In this document: positions 49,267-60,263 of the stretch, piece by piece
How positions within the stretch are numbered: position 1 is the first letter of the stretch
Layout of the letters: each line of letters opens with the position of its first letter
NCBI RefSeq assembly: GCF_035083965.1
Contig: NC_089723.1
Location: forward strand, 22,361,193-22,425,192
DNA: 64,000 nt
Source of the DNA: Branchiostoma lanceolatum
Lineage: Eukaryota > Chordata > Leptocardii > Amphioxiformes > Branchiostomatidae
Direction: 5' to 3'
Notes under the pieces: generated by a model
Seen by the model: only the letters and a program-made list of their open reading frames with translations
What the model was told of the DNA's origin: nothing
Database searches by the model: none
Position numbers and translations under genes: made by a program

Positions 49267-52200
49267 TCAGCCCGAGGGGCAGTCTGTCACGCCCCTCCTC
49301 ACGCAGCAGCCGTTGGGCGCCGTGGGACCACCCTGCAGGGCCTCGAACCCGTTCTCCCCGTCGCATCTGGAACCACATTGAACAGACAAGGTTACTCAGA
49401 TGGTCGCATCCCTATGTGTATGTTCCGAAACCCGGCCCATATGTTCGGACGACCCTATATGCTCCGTGTTCCGACACCCCTATGTCACGTCCCGACACCC
49501 CTATTCCGACACCTTTATGTTTCGACACCCCTATGTTCTGGCATCCCTACGTTCTTGCATCCCGTGTTCCAACACCCCTATGTTATTACACGCCTATGCT
49601 CCCACACCCGATGTTCCCACACCCCTATATTCTGACACTCCTATGTTCTGACACCCCTAAGTCCCCGCACTCAGACTATGTTCTCACACCCTTATATTCC
49701 GACACCGCTATGTTCCGACACTCCTCCTATATGTTCCGACGTCCCTAAGTTCCGACGTCCCAAACAGGGCTCTTGGAACGTAAGGTTGTCGCAACATAGG
49801 GGCGCGGGAACATTGTTCCTTGCACAATTAACACACGCTATCATAGAGCTTCTAGTACGGTACTCATTTCATGCTACATGGCAATATAGCGTGAATCTGA
49901 CATCCATCTTATTGTCTCATATGTACAGCAAACGATGCCTGAAGCATCTGCTTGTAGACAGTCAATCAATCTGTACTTTAGCATATAAAACATTTCTGAA
50001 CATTGCAATCTGAACTACTTGTGAACTGTTACGTCCAGCCAAATCAGTTTTCTGCTCTCCTTTTTTTCTTTCTCGAAAAGCGTTTTTGCAGTAAAGCCTT
50101 GCCATCGATGTTACCTAGAGATATACAGAGTACAACAACTGGAAAAGGTTCGGGATGTTGTCACCACGCTGTGGATTGGAAAAATAGCACAAACATCACT
50201 TACTTGTCGCACTTTTCTCCCAAGTAGCCATCCTCACAGCCCATACACTTCGGCTGGGTTTCCCCGGGCACTTCTATACACATGATGCTCCGACTGGAAA
50301 AAGATATATGGGTATGACATTAATATGATATCTGTTTCTTTATAGTGCAGAAAAAAATTTTGTGCTGGGACCAAGTTCTTATATTCAGTTTTTTAGTAAC
50401 AAAGTTTTATGTTTGGGTGATGTCAGATACCAACAAAGATGAATTGTCATGCTAATCTTTGCTTCCTCGTTTGTTTGTTTGTATGTTTTGCTTTTTTGTT
50501 TTTTGTTTGTTTGTTTGTAATCTAGTATACCAGCTTTCTTCTCTTTTTTTAATTTTGAAAGCGTTTTGGGCCTTGCAACCATTTTTCAAAGATGAGGCCG
50601 GGAGGAGTACGGGGTCAGAATGACATGATAATCTTCAGCAAATTTAATAGTCGGCACTCTTGGACGTATACTCTGATCTGGGCTCATGTTGACTAAGTAG
50701 ACCCCTTTCCAAACCCCGGCGCCATTTTGAGAACTTCTCTCGTGAGATAGGAAAATCTGGCGGGAACGCGCGTGATTTTGTAGTCGCGCGGTAAGACGTT
50801 GTACAAGCAGATGTAAAGATCGATCCATCTTATTCTCAGTGTTTAGCGCGTATAGCACGCGTGTCTAATATTGCGCTTTTTCAAACGATTCATCCCCCGG
50901 CGAATGTAGGCTGAGACTAAGCCAGATTCTTACATCTGCTTGGAGATTACGCAAGTGCCCTGTGACATGTTGAAATAGTCGCCTTCTACTTCCATTCGAT
51001 CTTAAAGCGCAGTGTTACTTACGGGGAGCAGGGGCATTTCTTGCAGTCGTTAGGAGTTTGTCCCGTTGCCTTGCCGTAGTACCCAGGTTCACAAGTCTCA
51101 CAGTACACTCCGGTGGTGTGGTGCTGGCAGTCCTGTATATGAACATGACATAGACATGTTTTACAACAGGTATGGAGACTGTTCCGGACCCTCAAGATGA
51201 AGGTGTCGTTTGTAATATTACATTACCTATGAAAACTGTTACGGTGTAAAAAAAAGTGCATCATATCTCGTACACTAGCAGTGGTGACTTGCCAAACTAC
51301 ATACGAATGCAGCAAATGGACGCACGGACATAACCAACCACAATAGGTCACTGACCTCCTTCACGGAGCAACAATGGCTAATGACCACAAACTGCAAAGG
51401 TATGTACTTGAACAACAGCAACATCGTCGGCCGTAGGGGTCCGTTTGATCGATGTTGGATTAATTAGCAAAATAAAAGCACTGGAGATTGGTTGACATGG
51501 ACAAAGAATGATCATACAGTTTCAACTTGAAATCAATGATTACAACAGTTGGCAGAAAGAGCAGTTTGATGTGGTCAGACATACAATGTCATGTAGCTAG
51601 TTCAGACTAACCTGGCACACCCCATCGGGACAGGTATCGGAGTGTTTGTTGCAGCGACACTGGTTGGCTATTATAGGATGGTGACAATAAGTGTTAGTAA
51701 AATACTACATAACTGCACAGTATGTTAACGATACGGGGGCATGTCAGCACACGCACATTGATATTCACTGTCTAACCAGGTACGCACAATTTCCCGGAAA
51801 AAATGGATGACGTTTAAGCAGACGCTGACGTTTCAGATATATCTTCTCGTTTCAATATTTACGTAGCATTGTAACAAAATGATATTTTAATTCATACAAA
51901 CAATTATCACCAACTTCCCGGAGCCTCAGTGTTGATAAGACGATATAATGTTTACCTATTAATATCTCACTAAAATGGTTATCTTATTGGCAATAGATTC
52001 TTCATGTTTGTCCTTTCATTTCTTCTTCGTTGACTTTGGAATTGACTTTGTCATTTAACGACATTGGTATCTGTTTTCCAGAATATTTTTTGGGCAATTT
52101 ACAGCATGTATTTTCTAATTTTGCAGCTGATTTGTACGATTTTCAGTATGACCGAATGTTTTTTTTCTAATTGGACGAAAATTGATGCGCCCGCAGATGT

Positions 52201-55200
52201 CATTCATGTAATCAAATCAACATGCCTAAGGGCTATTATGTCATAAAGAACTAACTGATGCCACTAACGTTTGCAGTCATTCGGTGTTCCTTTGGTGGGG
52301 TCGCCGGTGTAGCCAGTCTTACACTTCTCACACATATTCCCTTCCGTGTTGTCTTTGCAGTCCTGCAAATAACAGATATTCCGTCGAATCCAATTTCGAG
52401 AAAGAGAAGATGGGAAAGTTAACGCCCTTTTTTGATATGTAGCCCAGTCATTGTTTTTGGGCGTGACTTCTAACCAGCTGTCATCCAATCAGAAAGTCGT
52501 CTAAGTGTTTTCTTTAGGTAAAGCCGATTCTCTGATTGGCTGACAGCTGGTTAGAGGCCACGCTCACAGGAGTGGAAACCTCAGCCCGGTTTAGCAGGTC
52601 CTCCTCAATGTATATTGTATAGACTACATGTGAGGCTCTGCGTATGAAAGTGACATTAAAGTGATGATGTAGAAAGGTTTTCGACCAACTAGGTTTGTAA
52701 GAAAGCAAGCGAACAAGCAGAAAAGCTGGCGTCAGATACCTTACAAGCCTTTGCCTCTATGTCGCACTCTGTGGCGTGATTGTTGCACAAAGCGGCGCAG
52801 TTGCTTGCTTTACAGTCAGTAGAGGTTCCTTTAGTCGCGTCTCCGACATATCCGGACATGCACTTCTCACACTTGTCGCCCTCCGTGTTGTGACCGCAGT
52901 TCTGATAAGTAATTGTAGTACAAACAGATGGTAGACATTTTGCGTATCACCCACCTTTTCAGTAGAGTCTGAAACCACTGAATGACTAGAAATTTGAGAG
53001 ATTGCTCAAAGCATAACCTTTTTGGCGAAGGTAACAACTAATTTTTTTTTCCAATTTTCTGGCTTCTGTAAACAACTGAGAGAAGGGATGGTAAAATAGA
53101 TTTCTAGATGAGTTGCTAGTGCCATAAGGTATGCCCTTATGTTTAACCGGAAAACACTAACCTTACATTTCCCAGCAGAGTCACACTCTGTTGAGTGCCC
53201 GTTGCAATCGCAGGTTTTGGGTTTACCGTCTGCGTCTTTACCGTCTGCGTCTTTACCGTCTGCGTCTTTACCGTCTGCGTCTTTCTCGTCTGTGCCGTCA
53301 GGAGAGTTGGGTGCACAGTCTCCTGCTGTCCCTTTGGTGGCGTCACCGCGGAACCCGGGCCTACAGCTCTCACACTTCTCTCCCTCAGTGTTGTGACCGC
53401 AGTTCTGGGAAGAAGTTAAAACTTAAACATTAACCGGCTATAGACAATAGGAGCAAATAACCAGAACAGGTCATCAAACTACGCCGTAAGTAAAAAAGAC
53501 ATCAACAATAAAGAATGATCTGTCAAAAAAAAAACAAGATTGGCAACATAAAAAGATGTTGCCATGGCGACGGTGGTCTCTGTTAAAGTTTTTGTTTTTA
53601 ACCCACATGCAAATAAGGCCCTCGCATAAGCGGCATTAATCATATCAGACGATCACCTTCTCTACCAAAATAACACAAGTTGTCCAATGTATGAAAATCT
53701 TGTTTTCACAAAAAAAGATATCGTACCATTTCCTCATAAATTATGTAAATGATCGAGGCCCTCTATGCTAGATTTGTGTCTAATAGTGGCCACATTTACT
53801 TAACTTCCAAATGGTGCAAAAATGAAATCCCCATCATTTACCACTATGGATTTAAAGTATTTTGTCATTGATTATGCAAATTAAGTATCAATTTGAATAA
53901 TTGATATCTATCGATATTCATCTCTTTCTCAGTTACATATGTCATGTGTTTGAGAGTCCTATAATAGTATGCAGCTGATTTATTAACTGTCCTCGTTAAT
54001 TATGCAAATGAGATATTGATTTGCATAATTGGCATATGATTATGTAAATCATCACTTAAGCTATCTACACACCAAAAATTATGATAATCCGTCATCCCCT
54101 TCTTGCGTTATTCTCTTTAAAAGTTTGAGTCAAAATCAGCTCCTGCAGTTCCAAAAAAAGCCGCTAGGGGGTCCAAATCTACAGGACATATTCTCCTAAC
54201 AAAGAGCTATCCACCACTTAAAAATCATGACTATAGCATGTTCAGAAGATGAGATTTGAAAAGTGAAAGTTCCCCTGCAGTACCATAGAAAGTCGCTAGG
54301 GGGCCCAAAATCCAAACATTACAAGGTCTCCCACGGACCTACCCACCTACAAAATATGAAGACAATACATCCAGGAATTCTTGAGTTATCATCCCATGGA
54401 CTTTCACATTCCTGTACAATTCCTAGAATTCTTGCAATTTGCACACAATATAGTAGAAATTTGGCTCGCCCCTGAGGCGTCGCCAAAAATTGTCAGTTTT
54501 CAAACGTCCAGTAATGCTTTAAATTTAAACGTCCAGTTATGCTTCGGTCACATATCCACTAGTGCCCGTAGGGGTGCGGCCCCGGCCGGCCGGTCTCTAT
54601 TGTTACCGTGTCCCGGGTTTATTCTAGATCCGATTTAAAAACATCCCGGGGCCCGACCGGTGTATTACGGGGTCACGCGTTCGGGCTACAAAAAAAAAAC
54701 TGCCCGTAAACTACCCTTTATTTAATTGTAACCGAAGCTGAGCCATCACTGTGCCGATATTGACATTTTGTCTTAACTGACACGTGTGCTTTATAGACCG
54801 ACAATGACAAGCACAATACTCGGAGCGATACATATATAAGTTTAACGTCATGGCAAATAATTTGCACAAGTAAAACCAGGACAAAAGACGAACCACCGGA
54901 CATCTTCTGCAATATCAAGAAAAGCTGCCAGGAGACCCTTAATCAGCCTTGCCCTTCGTCTTTCTAACACCTGCCCACTTAAGAAATATCATATCAATCC
55001 ATGCATAGCTTCTAAAACGAGTGCTGGCTAAAACAGATCCGGAAAACACAAACAGACACACACCGGCAGACACACAGACAGACAGGCAAGCAAAACATAT
55101 TCACCGAAAACAATACCTCCGTTTTTTACGAAGGTGATAAAACACTACGCACCTCACACTTTCCGGTGATATCACAGTCCATTGAGTGACCGTTACACTC

Positions 55201-58200
55201 GCACTGTTTGCAGTCCTCCATCGTCCCAACCTCAGCGTTACCATAGAAACCAGGCTTACACTTCTCACAGTTCCGCCCCTGAGTGTTGTGTTGGCAGGAC
55301 TTGAACAAAGGGAGGGTTTATCAGTTGTCAGTTAACCTCTTAATTTTTTTCTCTGCAGTCAGCAGTCTCGTCCAATTGTTACTTAGTACCTCAGTGAAGG
55401 AGGTTCCCCTCCTACGGGGGCATTGCGTATTCTCCAAGCAGAGGTTTTGGTCGGGGGGGGTAGTAGTGGCCGGGGTTTTTTAACAGGCGATGGTTACGGG
55501 AGGCGATGTTAAAAAAACCCGGCCACTACTACCCCAGCCAGCCGACCAAAACCTCTGCTTGGAGAATAGGTATTGCGATATTGTGTCGGTGTGTTCGCAG
55601 CTATAACATTTGCAGTTGTATGTACTTCTTGTGTTATGCCATGAAACGGTTTATCGAGTATGCAATACAAACAGACAAACAAACAAATAAACAAACCTAC
55701 CATACATGTCTTGGTGACGGCGTTGTAGATAAAGGAATGTCCGTGGCATAGGATTTTCACTGTGGAGATATTAGAGTTCTTGGTTAACAACAAATATGTT
55801 TGATCGCAGTATAGGCTAGAAATATTTCACAAGATGATTTCAAAAACCTACGAAACGTACGCGTACGCAACTCAAACATATTCCAACCAATGTTATGTGT
55901 CTCTCACCTCGATAATTATCTCCATGAAAAAAGGCTTTTTCATGGAGATACTGTTTTGCTTGCGTTTGGTGTTTGTGTGTATGTATGTGTCACCAGACGC
56001 TTAAAGTCAGCATAACTGTAGAACCTGTACATGGATTGTAATGATTTTTGGTATGTGGGTGGGTGTTGAAAGGAGGAAGGTCAAGGTGGATTTTGGGCCC
56101 CCTGGCATGTGTGACTAGAACTGCAATGGCGTATTTGTTAAACTCTTCAATGTAGAAGAACTGAAGAGTAGATCGACAGATCGTCATGTTCTTTGGTACA
56201 CAGGTAGGTTAGACCAAAATGTACACACTTAAGTGCAAACTATGCAAATGATACCAAATCTGCATAAGTAAGGAGGTAAATCGTTTGCATGTGTGTCGTC
56301 GGATGCTTAAAGTCAGCATAACTGTAGAACGTGTAGATGGATTGTAATGATATTTGGTATGTGGGTATGCGCTGGGAGGAGAATGGTCAAGGTCGATTTT
56401 GGGCCCCCTGGTTTGTGTCCCTGGAACTGCAATGGCCTATTTGTAAAAATGTTCTAAAGAGGTATAACTGAAGAGAGGAACAACAGATTTTCATGTTATT
56501 TGGTACGCAGGTAGGTTGGACAGAGATGCACACACTGAAGTGCAAATCATGCAAAGTTAGTGTGTTTGCGTGTGTGTGCGCGTGTGTGTATGTTTGTGTC
56601 ACCGTGTGTGTATGTATGTGTCACCGGACGCTTAAAATCAGCATAACTGAAGAACATGTGGATGGATTGAAATGATATTTGGTATGTGGGTAGGTGCTGG
56701 GAGGAGAAAGGTCAAGGTCGATTTTGGGCCCCCTGGTATGTGTCACTGGAACTGCAATGGCGTGTTTGTAAATATTTTCCAAGGAGAATAACTGAAGAAA
56801 GGAGCGACAGATTTTCATGTTATTTACTATGCAGGTAGCTTAGACAGACATGTATACAATGAAGTGCAAATTATGCAAATTGGACTTAATTTGCATACTT
56901 ATTTAAGTAATGTGGAAATCTATATTTGCAGTCTTGTCCATTGCATTGCCATCTGTTACTTGTAGTAGCTATTGCCATCTGTTACTTGTAGTAGTGAAAG
57001 TGGGTCAAACAGGTGTGGGTCATACCATTGAGTGATATAGAATGGGGGGAACTGGTCTCACAAAAAACAAAAAGTTTCATGGAGATGTTGGGTCCTAAGA
57101 CTCTTGTTTATTATTTGTAACCAAACATTTTGTCGGCCTTGTCAGACACACGGTGTTAGCCATGGGCTGAGATCACTTAGTTTAATTAGAGAGTTCTTGG
57201 GTAGTTCCGTATAATATTGTATGCTTGTTGATGCGGGCGGAATTAGTGAGTACTTTATCGTATACTGTGAAGTAGTACATGTATGCACTTTTTTTACTTC
57301 CTAAAATCACCATTTATTGAAAAACAATACCCTCTTCTAGACTTTAGGACCTATAGCTACTACCGTGCCAAATATCAAGAAAGCCCACCCTGGCATGCTC
57401 GAGTTGTCGTGTTGACACAAAGATAGAAAGACATACACACGAACGTTACCGAAGACATAACCTTCTTGGCGACTGTAATAATAAGAAGTAACTAAATTAA
57501 AGAAACAAAGAAGCTGAACCCACCGCAGCCGTCCTCATCCGACTCGTCCGGACAGTCCGGGGACCCGTTACACCGGAGCTCTCCGGAAATACACTCTCCG
57601 GACGTGCACAGGAACTCTCCCGGCTGGCACTTCGAACCTGACGGGGGGGGGGGGGATAAGAGAAGGAAAAGAACTTATCATTTAGCACATTCATTGGGCT
57701 AGTATTGGTAAAAGATGCCAAAAGACGACGTACATGTAAGTGAATGACACTTGTATAACAAGAGGTTAGAGAAGGTTCTCTTTCATCTGGTTGGTGAGTC
57801 ACTGAATAAAAAGACTCTTTTTACACAACCAAGAGATTTATTCCACTTGCCTTGAAGAAGGTGACAGATGGTCACCGAAAGGTCGGTGGAATAAATCTCT
57901 TGGTTGTGTAAAAAGAGTCTTTTTATTCCATTATGACAATTGTTAACACAGGTAAATATGCCTAATACGTGTACTAAAATACTTTTCTGAACTAAATTAA
58001 TGTGTTAAATAGCTATAGCTGAAGGGATAAAAAGGTAAAAGTAGTGCGATAGCCTTTTTGATGACGAAGGGGAAGCAGCTTGTTATCCTCTGTATCTAGC
58101 GCACGGTATTGGAAGGCGGAGCCATCCCTCTCCTTCCATCGTCTCTTACCTCCCCAACCAAAGTCAGGGACTGCCCATTTTTACACCTACGTGGAGTGGG

Positions 58201-60263
58201 GGAAGTCTAATAAAGTACTTTTCCTACGGACATAACGTCTAGCCCGGAACGCTAGGAATCGAACCCAGGATCTCCCGTCTGCTTACCGGGCTACTCGTCT
58301 ACTTCGACGCCGAAAAGGAAGCTTCGAAGGGGAATATAACTTTATTGCTGAAGAAAATCATTGTCTGAGGGGCTTAAATTTTGTCTACTTATCATGTATT
58401 GCCTGTGCAGGTGCAAATGTATGTAAGGGGGAGAAAGGGAGATAAAGATCGTACTGGTTGAGGACCATAAGATGTACCGCGAATATGTAATAACATCAAT
58501 GAACCATCCGCATGCATCAATTGCCGATGTCCTACATGGCTTTACTACTAAGGCCCGATTCACACACGAGTTGTCGGAGTCGACTCGGGGCTGTGTGTGA
58601 AGTACTCTGGGCTGCTCAAGTGGAATTTTCTTACCAGAAAACGCTACTTGAGTGGCCCAGAGTTCTCCTTGCAGGGCCCTGAGTCAACCCCAATTCGACT
58701 CAAAACGTGTGTGTTAACCCAGCCTAAATTTTCTTTGAAGAGCCGCATTCACCAATACTATCTTTTTGCTAATAAAGAATGTCCATCAAGTGACATTTGC
58801 CGATCACAAAGGCTTGGACTTTGATCAACGGCTGGACTGGCTGTGGTCTGTCTCAATCTCTGATGATCTTTGATCAACAGTCAACAAAAAGAGCAGATTA
58901 CTACTGAACGCAGTCCTGAGCCCCCGGGCCGGCCGTAGTTATCTAGGATAGCAACCAGGCTAGGCTTGCGCAGATTGTCAGAAAGTGCAGAAATTGGATG
59001 ATGTCACCATAAAGCTGTAATTCACTTTAAGTTCACGGTAGCAAAATTTCACGGTATAAGAAAAAAGGGACACTGAATTTCACTGAACTTTAACTTCACG
59101 GTGGTAGCAAGTGATTTACAGAAACAATGTGTGGGGGAATAATAAATAGGTTTTTCACTGTGATGATAAGTTCACGGTCCAGAGGTGACAGTGAAAACAG
59201 TGAACTTAAAGTTACAGTGAAAGAAACAAGAATTACAGTACACTGTGATTTACCAATGAACCAGAAGCGTATTGAAAAGTTGTTTCTCTTCGTACATGTG
59301 GATTTTAACCTCTACAATGAATCAAACCCTACAGAAGGATAGCAAAACCTACTTTGTTAGAGAAAACACGAAATGAAAAACACGTGCAAGATGTGGTCCG
59401 TTTGTTCCCATCAGATCCCATTGTTTACATCGTAAAGAAGTCTCATTTCAAAGTCTTCGGAGGACGTTTAGTAGTGGCCACATTGTGTGTGTTTTTTTTA
59501 AGAACGTGTTTTCCAGGTGGATGGCTTTTAGAGATAACGTTCACACATGACCTACATCCTAGCGATACAGTATATATAAGATTATAACGAATGCCTGACT
59601 CCCTACGCACACGCCATAATACTGAAACATGCTGACAAGATTAAAACGTGTCTCGCTTTTGTTCCCTGGCTTGGGGCGTGATTAGCAGGCGTGGTTGGAC
59701 TACAAGTTAAACACAGCTTGGTCCAATATTGGTATTCCAGTTCTTCATACCAAATCAGTCTTTCAAAAACTTAAAAACGGAAAGCGTCAACATGAATGTA
59801 ATTGTGATCACAAACGTAAGATGTTTCATACAGTTGTGCCGTTATTCGTTGTTTTATGACGTTTGTCACGTAGGTAAGATTAGGATGAGCAAGCGTGTAG
59901 AATCCATTAACTCTGTATGTGACGGAAGTTTTTATTTCTCGTCATCACAGTTCGTCTTGTTGAAAAAAAAGTACAATAAAAGATGATGAACTAAATGTTT
60001 GGCAAGTTTAAAGCACTGGATAAAGTGCTCAATTAGAAAAGGATTACGAAATAAAGTCACCGCCATTCCGAACAAAACAAACGAAACCAACCTAGACAGT
60101 TGTCTTCATCGGAGAAGTCCAGACACTCAAAGATACCGTTACACCGCCGGGACTTGTCTATACAGAAACCGTTGGTACATTCGAACTCTTTCTCGGAGTC
60201 GCATCCCTCTGAAGACGCTTGAACGGCCAGGCAGGCCAGCACCACAACCCAGAACATCGTCAT
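49267..60263 (-). CDS. Secreted LDLa(2)-laminin EGF(6) protein with KDADG repeat
   Basis: Eleven exons, 448 residues: 60092-60263, 57524-57637, 55701-55759, 55153-55299, 53162-53404, 52740-52901, 52269-52362, 51612-51667, 51023-51132, 50204-50293, 49267-49366. All junctions are GT-AG and in frame. Start [19 protein letters not shown] is a signal peptide; an upstream in-frame ATG at 60305 is less suitable. LDLa domains are at 21-56 ([10 protein letters not shown]) and 61-95 ([10 protein letters not shown]), with intact calcium-binding acidic residues. Six LE domains follow, the last ending in [19 protein letters not shown] at the C-terminus. The exon at 53162-53404 is 69 nt longer than its counterpart in the neighbouring gene (41271-41444) because it carries four KDADG units in the loop before CDCNGHS. 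Signal peptide, LDLa pair and the 59-nt exon ([15 protein letters not shown]) match the gene at 30509-46559 closely. Secreted; function and partner unknown. Confidence 0.9.
49410..49760. repeat. 16-17-bp minisatellite in the last intron
   Basis: About twenty degenerate copies of a unit like CCGACACCCCTATGTT, with variants containing TATATTC and CACACC. It starts about 45 bp upstream, in transcript terms, of the last exon (49267-49366), so it fills the 3' end of that intron with an AACATAGGGGTGTC-type sequence. It keeps several plus frames open, which is artefactual. Confidence 0.9.
52440..52630. mobile_element. Dispersed repeat, CTGATTGGCTGACAGCTGG family
   Basis: Contains GGGCGTGACTTCTAACCAGC, then CTGATTGGCTGACAGCTGG and CTCAGCCCGGTTTAGCAGG. 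The two AACCAGCTGTCA / TGACAGCTGGTTAGA blocks are reverse complements about 60 bp apart, so the unit can fold. Related copies are at 21480-21602 and 30905-31140. Confidence 0.65.
53222..53285 (-). repeat. 15-bp coding repeat (KDADG x4)
   Basis: Four tandem copies of a 15-bp unit (plus strand TTTACCGTCTGCGTC) inside an LE exon. Each adds KDADG to the protein without shifting frame. The copies are almost identical, which suggests recent expansion and probable length polymorphism. The insert sits in an LE loop where length is tolerated. Confidence 0.95.
54490..54730. mobile_element. Dispersed repeat, GTGCCCGTAGG family
   Basis: Blocks GTGCCCGTAGGGGTGCGG, TTACCGTGTCCCGGGTTTA, CCCGGGGCCCGACCGG, GGGGTCACGC and TTGTAACCGAAGC parallel the copy at 35660-35935. 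It is intronic and non-coding. Confidence 0.55.
55429..55567. mobile_element. Compact fold-back MITE
   Basis: Arms of about 55-60 bp (ATTCTCCAAGCAGAGGTTTT ... TTTTTTAAC and the complement) surround a short centre containing GATGGTTACGGGAGGCGATG. The transcript would form a long hairpin. It lies in the intron between the exons at 55701-55759 and 55153-55299. Confidence 0.85.
55989..56905. repeat. Three tandem copies of a roughly 310-bp unit
   Basis: Copies begin near 55989, 56295 and 56620. Each runs through ACGCTTAAAGTCAGCATAAC, ATGGATTGTAATGAT, TTTTGGGCCCCCTGG, CTGGAACTGCAATGGC and GACAGATTTTCATGTTATTT. Short relatives of the GGGGGCCCAAAATC part occur near 42490 and 54290, so the unit is dispersed as well as tandem. 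It is bounded by TTCATGGAGAT near 55940 and again near 57075. No coding frame. Confidence 0.85.
57804..57928. mobile_element. Near-perfect fold-back element
   Basis: Arms of about 43 bp (GAATAAAAAGACTCTTTTTA ... GGAATAAATC) flank a 39-bp centre. It lies about 165 bp upstream of the second LDLa exon (57524-57637), within that intron, and would make a stable hairpin in the pre-mRNA. Confidence 0.85.
58222..58318 (-). repeat. tRNA-derived SINE-like unit
   Basis: On the minus strand it has TAGCCCGGTAAGC (A-box-like, 58281-58293) and GGTTCGATTCC (B box, 58255-58265) about 25 bp apart. An intact acceptor stem cannot be drawn, so a SINE head or tRNA pseudogene is more likely than a functional tRNA. 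Confidence 0.5.
58558..58735. mobile_element. MITE, ACTTGAGTGGCC family
   Basis: Starts GGCCCGATTCACACACGAG and ends with the imperfect complement (ACGTGTGTGTTAACCCAGCC). The centre pairs GCTCAAGTGGAA with CTACTTGAGTGGCC. A second copy is at 35110-35325. Confidence 0.65.

Noticed and set aside
49378-49748. Plus-strand frames of about 85-110 codons
   Set aside because: They translate the 16-17-bp minisatellite.
58222-58318. Possible tRNA gene on the minus strand
   Set aside because: Good B box but the box spacing is short and no acceptor stem forms.
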